A stretch of 60,824 nucleotides of DNA from Bacteroidales bacterium (GTDB lineage Bacteria; Bacteroidota; Bacteroidia; Bacteroidales; CAIWKO01). The notes under the pieces were generated by a model. That model did no database searches and was not told the DNA's origin. It saw nothing but the letters and a program-made list of their open reading frames with translations. Numbering within the stretch: the stretch's first letter is position 1; every line of letters starts with the position of its first letter. A program made the position numbers and the translations under genes. The DNA is taken from contig JAGNBV010000006.1 in the NCBI GenBank assembly GCA_018004645.1, positions 1 to 60,824 on the forward strand, written 5' to 3'. Positions 54,920 to 60,824 of the stretch are shown piece after piece.

Positions 54920-54927
54920 TACCTTTG
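54920..54927 (+). promoter_or_regulatory. -7 element for the acyl-CoA synthetase gene
   Basis: TACCTTTG matches TAnnTTTG, 32 bases before the ATG at 54960. Confidence 0.45.
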
Positions 54928-54959
54928 TTTTCTTTTTTTAAAAACAAACTTATTAAAAC

Positions 54960-56747
54960 ATGGAGATAACACGCATTTTTGATCTGCTCGACAGGTACGA
55001 AGAAAAATTCCCCAAATCCGACGCATTGGCGGGAAAAGAAGAAGGAGAATGGGTACGTTACAGTTCAAACCAATACAAAGAAATAGCAAACTACATCAGC
55101 TTTGGATTCCTGCATCTTGGAATACAAAAAGGTGATACCATAGCCACCATTACGCATAACAGGCCGGAATGGAACTTTCTTGATATGGGCATTTTGCAGG
55201 TCGGAGCCATACACGTTCCCATCTACCCCAACATCAGCGAAGCAGACTATAAGCATATTTTTAACCATGCTGAGATTAAATATGTTTTTCTGGCCGGAGA
55301 AGACCTGTTTAAAAAAATTTCCAACATCCTGCCCGATGTACCTTCGCTTAAAGGCATCTATACCTTCAAAAACATTTACGGATTTAAACACCTCAACGAA
55401 TTGATCAAGCTGGGTTTTGAACATCCGGCAAAAGAAAAACTGGCTGCAATAAAAAAATCAATAACCACCGACGATGTGGCCACAATGATTTACACCTCGG
55501 GCACTACAGGTATCCCCAAAGGAGTAATGTTAACCCATGCCAATCTCATCAGTAATTTTATGGCCGTGTCGTACATTCCGCCCATAGGCCCCAGCGACAA
55601 CGCCTTGAGTTTTTTGCCGTTATGTCATATCTACGAACGTATGCTGAATTATCTTTATCAGTATATGGGATTGTCCATTTACTATGCTGAAAACCTGGGG
55701 ACCATTGTTGATAACATGAAAGAGGTAAAACCCGCCATCATGTCCTGTGTCCCGCGCCTGATCGAAAAAATATTCGACCGTATTATAAAAACCGGCCGCA
55801 AGCTGACCGGATTTAAGAAAAAGTTGTTTTTCTGGGCCGTTGACCTGGGTTTGAATTACGAACTGGACAAGGCCAATGGCTGGTGGTATGAGTTCAAACT
55901 AAAGATTGCCAATATACTTATTTTTAGTAAATGGAGAGCGGTTTTCGGAGGCAACATCAAATTGCTGGTTTCCGGAGGAGCCGCTTTACAGCCACGGCTG
56001 GCAAGGATTTTTTGGGCTGCCGGTATCAATGTTCATGAAGGTTACGGGCTGACGGAAACATCGCCTGTAATAGCTGTTAGCAGCTTCGTTGATAAAGATG
56101 GCGTACGATTTGGAACCGTTGGGAAACCCTTACGTGGCGTGCAGGTGAAAATAGCCGAAGATGGCGAAATATTGACTAAAGGCCCGGGATTGATGAAAGG
56201 ATATTATAAAGACGAAGCCCTGACAAAAGAAGTGATTGACGAACAAGGCTGGTTTCATACCGGCGATCTGGGAAGGATAGAACCCACCGGTCAACTGACC
56301 ATCACCGGACGAAAAAAAGAAATCTTCAAAACCTCGTTCGGAAAATATGTAAACCCAGGCCAGATAGAAGCAAAATTTTCCGAATCGCCGCTGATTGATA
56401 CTATGATAGTGCTGGGCGAAAATCAGAAATATGCTGCTGCCCTCATAGTGCCTGATTTCAACGACCTGAAATCATGGTGCGAAAACAAAGGATTGGTGTA
56501 CACCACCAACCCCGAAATGATCAACCATCCTGACGTAAAAAACAAATACAAGAAAATTATTGCCCATTACAATTCATTTTTTGGCGAAACCGAACAAATA
56601 CGCCGGTGGGAAATCATGGATTCCGAATGGTCTGTCTGGTCAGGAGAACTCACTCCTACCCTGAAAATCAAACGCGCCTATATCAACAATAAATACAAAG
56701 ACATCATCAGCAAACTTTTTGAAGGAAGCGAGATTTTACAGCAATGA
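54960..56747 (+). CDS. Long-chain fatty acid-CoA ligase (AMP-binding, FadD-like)
   Basis: A 595-residue adenylating enzyme that activates long-chain fatty acids to acyl-CoA. Motifs include the P-loop YTSGTTGIPKGVML (about residues 176-189), the A5-type motif GYGLTETSPV (about 360), GWFHTGDLG (about 430) and GRKKEIFKTSFGKYVNPGQIE, where the Lys of the last block fits the family. The insertion after the P-loop (FDRIIKTGRKLTGFKKKLFFWA) is normal for the long-chain branch. No signal peptide. The GldN-like lipoprotein gene starts 29 bases downstream. Confidence 0.94.
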   Translation: MEITRIFDLLDRYEEKFPKSDALAGKEEGEWVRYSSNQYKEIANYISFGFLHLGIQKGDTIATITHNRPEWNFLDMGILQVGAIHVPIYPNISEADYKHIFNHAEIKYVFLAGEDLFKKISNILPDVPSLKGIYTFKNIYGFKHLNELIKLGFEHPAKEKLAAIKKSITTDDVATMIYTSGTTGIPKGVMLTHANLISNFMAVSYIPPIGPSDNALSFLPLCHIYERMLNYLYQYMGLSIYYAENLGTIVDNMKEVKPAIMSCVPRLIEKIFDRIIKTGRKLTGFKKKLFFWAVDLGLNYELDKANGWWYEFKLKIANILIFSKWRAVFGGNIKLLVSGGAALQPRLARIFWAAGINVHEGYGLTETSPVIAVSSFVDKDGVRFGTVGKPLRGVQVKIAEDGEILTKGPGLMKGYYKDEALTKEVIDEQGWFHTGDLGRIEPTGQLTITGRKKEIFKTSFGKYVNPGQIEAKFSESPLIDTMIVLGENQKYAAALIVPDFNDLKSWCENKGLVYTTNPEMINHPDVKNKYKKIIAHYNSFFGETEQIRRWEIMDSEWSVWSGELTPTLKIKRAYINNKYKDIISKLFEGSEILQQ

Positions 56748-56776
56748 CTTTTGTTTTATTTCAATACTCTACATAA

Positions 56777-57355
56777 ATGCTTTTTAAATATCATATAAAA
56801 CAATCAGTATTATTCTTATGTATTTTTGGATTGTTAGTATCGTTCACGGCTTGTAACAACAAAAAAAATTCTGAAAATAAAATAACCCTGACTGAACGTA
56901 TCCAGTATCCAGTTTTTATCAAAAGTCCTTACGACGAAGATACCGACTGGTGGTGCGAAAACATGGAAGGCCCCAAACGCGAACAGTTCATAAATATCAT
57001 TGTTGATGCCGCCCTGTCGGGCAAAGTAAAAGCATATGATTACATCAACAATACCCCGTTGACTAAAAGTGAAGTAGAAGTCATATTCAACCGGTACGAC
57101 ACAGTACTGTACACGCGTCCCGTAGCCCCTTTCGACGAGGTTGACACGGTAATAAACACCAAACTCGACCGGAAGGATATTCACAGGGTGACTTTTTTAG
57201 AAGAGTGGTACTTTGATGAAAAAAACTTTATCATTGAAAAAAAGGTTGTCGGTGTAGCTCCTGCCCTGACCCTTTATGCTGATAGCGGCGAAATAAAAGG
57301 ATACAAGCCATTGTTCTGGGTATATATGGACGATAAGTATCCTTTGAAAAAATAG
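56777..57355 (+). CDS. GldN/PorN-like lipoprotein
   Basis: A 192-residue predicted lipoprotein with lipobox-like FTAC (Cys26). The mature region resembles GldN, the periplasmic ring subunit of T9SS: IIVDAALSGKVKAYD in the first part, then HRVTFLEEWYFDEKN and VVGVAPALTLYADSGEIKGYKPLFWVYMDD, matching GldN's E-W-x-F-D and GY.(P/A)LFW.Y signatures. GldN itself normally has a Sec signal and stands in the gldKLMN cluster; this copy is lipidated, short and alone. It follows the acyl-CoA synthetase by 29 bases. Call made from motif memory; a paralogue with a separate role is possible. Confidence 0.65.
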   Translation: MLFKYHIKQSVLFLCIFGLLVSFTACNNKKNSENKITLTERIQYPVFIKSPYDEDTDWWCENMEGPKREQFINIIVDAALSGKVKAYDYINNTPLTKSEVEVIFNRYDTVLYTRPVAPFDEVDTVINTKLDRKDIHRVTFLEEWYFDEKNFIIEKKVVGVAPALTLYADSGEIKGYKPLFWVYMDDKYPLKK

Positions 57356-57402
57356 CCGGCAAAAAATGATGTGCTAAAATCCTACTGTTCAATTATAAAT
57401 TC

Positions 57403-57592
57403 TTAGAGGCTGTCTCAAAAGTATTCTGTGTGCCCCTGCCTCGCCGGCAGGCAGGTCTGTGTGTTCTCCGTGGCACTCTGTGTGATTCTTTAATTTATTA
57501 TTACATGAGATTCACAGAGACCGCTATTGCGGTTCACAGAGAGCCACTGAGTGAAGAATATCAAAAAAAATGCGTTTTGAGACAGCCTCTAA
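57403..57592. mobile_element. 190-bp MITE with perfect GAGGCTGTCTCAAAA terminal inverted repeats
   Basis: TTAGAGGCTGTCTCAAAA (57403-57420) and TTTTGAGACAGCCTCTAA (57575-57592) are exact reverse complements. Taking the flanking TA on both sides as the target duplication gives 15-base terminal repeats. Inside are an inverted pair of looser arms (near 57465-57485 and 57519-57550, with CACAGAG-type repeats) and the GC-rich palindrome at 57435-57455. The ends resemble those of IS4/IS5/IS1182-type elements seen in Bacteroidota. There is no transposase, so it is non-autonomous. Confidence 0.85.
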
Positions 57593-57651
57593 AACTTTTT
57601 TGTGTTCTATACGTATAAACAAAAAAGTTAGGTTTTTTTTCATTTTTTTAA

Positions 57652-57659
57652 TATCTTTG
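57652..57659 (+). promoter_or_regulatory. -7 element for the MORN-repeat gene
   Basis: TATCTTTG matches TAnnTTTG, 17 bases before the GTG start at 57677. It lies 60 bases outside the MITE. Confidence 0.5.
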
Positions 57660-57676
57660 AAGTAAACTGATGGCCG

Positions 57677-58387
57677 GTGAAAAATAATTTTACTTATACA
57701 CTTTGTATGCTATTATTGTTGGCGCCTCTTTATCTTTTTTCTCAAAAAGAGACATTGATAAAGCCACAGTACCAGCCGATTTCGGATAAGCACCGTAACA
57801 CCATTGACGAATTGGGTCGCAAACAGGGTTTGTGGAAGTATTATACCCGCGATAAAACCCTGGTGATGGAAATATCATTTCAGAATGATGTAAAACACGG
57901 GCCCTGCATACGACACTCTTCAGCCACAGGAGCAGTGATTGAAGAATCAAACTATTTCAACGGCCGTCGCGACGGAGAATACAAACGATACGACATCAAA
58001 GGCACCATTATTTCAGAAGGACAATATGTTAACGGCCGAAAATCGGGAAAGTGGACCACCTATTATACCGTCAACGGAGAGAAAAAAAGCGAAGGGGAAT
58101 ACCAAAGCGGCAAACGCGAAGGAGTGTGGGCTAATTATAACTCAAAAGGTACGTTAAGGGCCAAAGGAGCATACAAATACGGCCTGCGAGAAGGTGAATG
58201 GATTTACTATTATGCCAACGGTACAGTTGCCGAAACCAAGACGTATATCAAAGGAAAAGCTCCCGAAGAAGTAAAACAGCCAAAACAACCCGAACCAAAA
58301 GTGGTTAAAGGCTTTGTTATGACACCCAAGAAAAAGAAAGAAACCCCGGGCGAAAACAAAAAAACAGGACAGGAACTTAACCCATAG
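57677..58387 (+). CDS. Secreted MORN-repeat protein (YwqK-like)
   Basis: A 236-residue exported protein starting at GTG 57677; an ATG seven bases upstream is in another frame and stops at once. The signal peptide ends near LYLFSQ (about residue 22). Five or six MORN-like repeats of about 23 residues follow, of the pattern YxxGxRxGxWxxYxxxGxxxxEGxY (YFNGRRDGEYKRYD, YVNGRKSGKWTTYY, YQSGKREGVWANYN, YKYGLREGEWIYYY). The tail is Lys/Pro-rich. Such proteins are sometimes named YwqK-type antitoxins, but no toxin partner is nearby and export argues against that role. Confidence 0.82.
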   Translation: MKNNFTYTLCMLLLLAPLYLFSQKETLIKPQYQPISDKHRNTIDELGRKQGLWKYYTRDKTLVMEISFQNDVKHGPCIRHSSATGAVIEESNYFNGRRDGEYKRYDIKGTIISEGQYVNGRKSGKWTTYYTVNGEKKSEGEYQSGKREGVWANYNSKGTLRAKGAYKYGLREGEWIYYYANGTVAETKTYIKGKAPEEVKQPKQPEPKVVKGFVMTPKKKKETPGENKKTGQELNP

Positions 58388-58440
58388 ACAGCAACGCCAA
58401 ATCCCTGCAGCGAAGGATTTTATACCAATTACCAACCTAT

Positions 58441-59055
58441 CTATTTCAATGCCGTTGCAACAAAAAATTTGTTGTTCTTATGGATAAAATCCAGAATTTC
58501 ATCACGTCCCTGGCCTGTTCCGGCCGAGGTAACTAGCATCTGGGGACATTCATTCCAATTTTCAGAAAGTGCTCTTTTCCATGCCGAAAGCGTTTTAATT
58601 CCTTCCTGCTTCGAAACCTTATCCGCCTTTGTCATTACTATTACAAAAGGCAATTGCGATTCGCCCATGTTATTTATGAAATCCAAATCTTTTTGTTGCA
58701 CCGGCACCCGGATATCAACCAGCACAAAGGTACATATCAGGTTTCGCCGCCGGGTAAGATAATGCGAAATCATCTTCTCCCATTCTTTTTTTAACTCTTT
58801 TGAGATCTTTGCAAAACCATATCCCGGTAGATCCACTAAGTACCATTCTTCGTTGATAAGAAAATGATTGATGACCCTGGTCTTGCCCGGGCTCGCGGAA
58901 ACTTTGGCTAAGCCTTTGACGCCCGTGAGCATATTAATCAGTGAAGATTTGCCAACATTGGACCGTCCAATAAAAGCATATTCGGGTAGTGCCGGCACAG
59001 GACATTTTTTCAGGTCAACACAACTGGAAATATATCTGGCTGATTTTATCACCAT
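58441..59055 (-). CDS. engB: Ribosome biogenesis GTPase EngB/YihA
   Basis: EngB/YsxC is a TRAFAC GTPase needed for large ribosomal subunit assembly. G1 is GRSNVGKSSL, G3 is DLPGYGFA, G4 is TKADKVSK and G5 is TSAGTGQGRDEIL. The start is set at ATG 59055, giving a 204-residue protein that begins MVIKSARYISS, as usual for the family; the frame from 59154 overlaps the upstream gene. It begins seven bases after the glsB-like gene stop, so co-transcription is likely. Confidence 0.95.
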   Translation of the reverse strand: MVIKSARYISSCVDLKKCPVPALPEYAFIGRSNVGKSSLINMLTGVKGLAKVSASPGKTRVINHFLINEEWYLVDLPGYGFAKISKELKKEWEKMISHYLTRRRNLICTFVLVDIRVPVQQKDLDFINNMGESQLPFVIVMTKADKVSKQEGIKTLSAWKRALSENWNECPQMLVTSAGTGQGRDEILDFIHKNNKFFVATALK

Positions 59056-59062
59056 TTTATTA

Positions 59063-59989
59063 CTATTTCCGGAATGAGGAAATATGCCGTTCCTTTCTGT
59101 TCTCATAAATATCCTCCACCGTAACCAGGATACCCGTTTCCTGAACACTGCCAAAACCAGGATTGATAGCCGTTCCGAAACTACGCATGGTGGAAGTTAG
59201 GTTCATGTATGCCTTCACTAAAGGAGGAATATTTTCGTTAAGTTCACGCAGGGTTTGAATAAGCATCTTATAATCAGCGCCATAATTTCCTCCGTTAAAA
59301 ATAGGCTCCAGCTCTTTCAAGTCGGTTTTTATCTCCAGCGGGGTGATGGGCTTTACCAGATTATCTTTATCAGGAAAATACTTAAAAAGAAAATACATGA
59401 TAATATCACGCGCCCGTTGATTAAAATGAGGATACATGGTAACCTTGCCGAAAAAATATTTAATATGCGCCATTTCTATCAGCAAGCCGCCAATGCCATC
59501 CCAAAGGTTTTCCAGCGAAAACATTCCTTTGCGACTGTTTACCAAAGGTTGATACCCGGGCTGTACAAAAGAACGACCCAACTCGATGGTATGCGGCAAA
59601 AACTCTTTAAGAAAACGTTCCGAAAAACTAAACAATTCGGTGGTGGCAATATAGGGAAGCCCATCGGCGGTATGTAGCGCTTTGGCACACTCAATAAAAC
59701 GATAGCCGCCCACAATTTCCATATCGGCAGGATTCCACACTATCATTTGTTCATAAGGACTCTCACAAATGTCGTATTCATCGATATCAACAGACTTACC
59801 CGTTCCGCCGCCGGCATCACGAAAGGTAATTTCACGCAGGCGACCGATCTCTTGCATGACATTGGGGGCGTTATGCGCATTGACGATATAAATATGATTA
59901 TTTCCAAAATTGGTTTTGCGAAAAAAATATTTGTCTGAAAGTTCTTTTTCCAGAACTGATTTTGACACAGGAGCAATAATATTTTCCAT
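59063..59989 (-). CDS. glsB: Glycine N-acyltransferase-like protein (GlsB/OlsB family)
   Basis: A 308-residue GNAT-type acyltransferase. It has the family's IGRLREITFRDAGGGTGKSVDIDEYD (in part), VGGYRFI, the ELGRSFVQPGYQ motif and LWDGIGGLL, as in OlsB/GlsB proteins. In Bacteroides, GlsB N-acylates glycine with a 3-hydroxy fatty acid, the first step of glycine-lipid synthesis; the partner GlsA adds the second acyl chain. A GlsA-like gene lies four bases upstream, so the pair is conserved here. The exact amino acid acceptor is inferred from family and context. Confidence 0.82.
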   Translation of the reverse strand: MENIIAPVSKSVLEKELSDKYFFRKTNFGNNHIYIVNAHNAPNVMQEIGRLREITFRDAGGGTGKSVDIDEYDICESPYEQMIVWNPADMEIVGGYRFIECAKALHTADGLPYIATTELFSFSERFLKEFLPHTIELGRSFVQPGYQPLVNSRKGMFSLENLWDGIGGLLIEMAHIKYFFGKVTMYPHFNQRARDIIMYFLFKYFPDKDNLVKPITPLEIKTDLKELEPIFNGGNYGADYKMLIQTLRELNENIPPLVKAYMNLTSTMRSFGTAINPGFGSVQETGILVTVEDIYENRKERHISSFRK

Positions 59990-59993
59990 AATT

Positions 59994-60824
59994 CTATTTT
60001 AAAAATTCGGCATCGTGTGACGATTCCAGTTTATAAACATGTTCTTTGACCTTTAGCGCCCATTGCTGGTCGGTGTGGCTCTTATCAAAAAGCTGGTAAG
60101 GAATGGGGTTGCCAAAGGTAATATTGATGGTTTTGTTTTTTTGCTTGTACATTTCATCCACAAGGTAAAACATCTCGATATTGGCTTTCACACCCAACTT
60201 GCCCCTGAGGCGTGCCAGGTTATAGAAAAAATTTGAATTTCTGCCGTCGATATAGGCGGGGATGATATCACGCTGATACTTACGGGCATATGAAATAAAA
60301 GTTTTTTTCCACTCCAGGTCCTGAATAATCCCATGAGCGTGTTTTCGCGAACACAGGCCGGCAGGGAAATACAGCACACTGACATCCGAGGCAAACGTAT
60401 CATTAATTATTTTAAGATTCTGGGCGTTGCTGCCATGCTTGTTGATGGGAATAAAAAGATTTTTTATGTTTTCCAGGTTCATTAGCAGGTCGTTAACCGG
60501 AAAAAGGATATCCGGACGAATTTTTCCGGCTACATGCATCAATGCCACCCCATCGAGCCCTCCCAGCGGATGGTTTGACGCAATCAGTATCCGCCTGTCA
60601 GCAGGAATGTTTTCTATTCCGTTAGTATTTAGTTCTTTAATAAACTCTTTGACAATCCGGTCGATAAACTCCAGCCCGTACACATTGCCGTTGCGCTCAA
60701 TAAAATCGTTAATCTCGTCCTGATGAATTATCCGCTTTATATAACGAATGACAAACCCGGGCAAAAGTTTCAGCAACCGGGGATTTTTCTTGCCGATAAC
60801 CTTTTCGATCTCGATGAACTTTTT
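59994..60824 (-). CDS. glsA: 1-acyl-glycerol-phosphate acyltransferase-like protein (GlsA/PlsC family), 5' end cut
   Basis: The reading frame is open to the right edge, starting with KKFIEIEKVIGKKNPRLLK, so the true start is just outside the window. The visible 276 residues are a PlsC-type acyltransferase, with NHPLGGLDG as the HX4D-like region (Asn-His-Pro-Leu-Gly-Gly-Leu-Asp), FIPINKHGSNAQN, and LYFPAGLCSRKH as the acceptor motif. Next to a GlsB-like gene it most likely O-acylates N-acyl-glycine, the second step of glycine-lipid synthesis. A role in phospholipid synthesis is the alternative. Confidence 0.82.
   Translation of the reverse strand, partial: KKFIEIEKVIGKKNPRLLKLLPGFVIRYIKRIIHQDEINDFIERNGNVYGLEFIDRIVKEFIKELNTNGIENIPADRRILIASNHPLGGLDGVALMHVAGKIRPDILFPVNDLLMNLENIKNLFIPINKHGSNAQNLKIINDTFASDVSVLYFPAGLCSRKHAHGIIQDLEWKKTFISYARKYQRDIIPAYIDGRNSNFFYNLARLRGKLGVKANIEMFYLVDEMYKQKNKTINITFGNPIPYQLFDKSHTDQQWALKVKEHVYKLESSHDAEFLK

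Larger units (their letters stand above)
57356..57676. other. 321-base stretch holding the MITE and the MORN gene promoter
   Basis: No gene is supported. The MITE at 57403-57592 fills most of it; the rest is AT-rich leader with a -7 element at 57652-57659. A 62-codon frame at 57430-57618 runs through the MITE and is not believed. Confidence 0.6.

Noticed and set aside
57430..57618. 62-codon plus-strand frame
   Set aside because: It runs through the MITE and its terminal repeat, has low-complexity coding content and no family resemblance.
57677..58387. MORN-repeat protein as an antitoxin
   Set aside because: The name is inherited from YwqK-type annotations. The signal peptide and the absence of a partner toxin gene argue against this role.
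1..60824. CRISPR arrays, rRNA and tRNA genes
   Set aside because: No regularly spaced direct repeats and no conserved rRNA or tRNA segments were seen on reading through the window.

Overview
The window comes from a Bacteroidota genome, most likely class Bacteroidia. Four lines of evidence point there. Six predicted secreted proteins end in type IX secretion system (T9SS) sorting domains, and gldB and a GldN-like gene encode parts or relatives of the gliding/T9SS machinery. There are many lipoproteins and outer-membrane barrels. Most transcription units are preceded by the Bacteroidota -7 element TAnnTTTG, and Shine-Dalgarno sequences are generally absent. No rRNA, tRNA or CRISPR array was seen.

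Layout. 1-131: the edge of an IS66-like insertion sequence. 236-2703: a FemAB/GNAT-like acyltransferase, upp and a small membrane protein. 2715-12482 (minus): an ABC-F ATPase, a 1090-residue T9SS cargo, maf and a UbiA prenyltransferase one base apart, then nadE and a PorT-like barrel. 12599-20173 (plus): gldB, a secreted propeller overlapping it, an AlkD-like repair protein, a nitroreductase and a giant SBBP/PKD/SprB-repeat adhesin with a type B sorting domain. 20332-23110 (minus): a two-gene citrate lyase in which CitD is fused to CitE. 23235-27333: small repeat lipoproteins and an array of four DUF5011-like lipoproteins. 27400-30202: an LTA-synthase-like phosphoglycerol transferase overlapping a diacylglycerol kinase. 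30267-33633: two more T9SS cargos. 33743-40843: a compact five-gene run, rarA, lipoprotein, barrel, T9SS cargo and GT39-like glycosyltransferase. 40922-45195 (minus): purL, an NCS2 purine permease and a DUF1684 protein. 45411-52020 (minus): a secreted RHS/YD-repeat protein and a T9SS protein with a dockerin-like segment. 52457-58387 (plus): a polytopic membrane protein, an SDR, an acyl-CoA synthetase, a GldN-like lipoprotein, a 190-bp MITE and a MORN-repeat protein. 58441-60824 (minus): engB and a glsB/glsA-like glycine-lipid pair, cut by the right edge.

The main theme is the cell envelope: T9SS cargo and machinery relatives, lipoproteins, barrels and lipid enzymes (UbiA, LtaS-like, DAG kinase, FadD, GlsA/GlsB). 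It is mixed with housekeeping genes (upp, nadE, purL, maf, rarA, engB). The most unusual items are the stand-alone GldN-like lipoprotein, the RHS/dockerin-like pair, the rarA-led envelope operon, the phosphoglycerol transferase/DAG kinase overlap, the CitD-CitE fusion, the DUF5011 array and the MITE. All calls are by reading and memory of families; no search was run.
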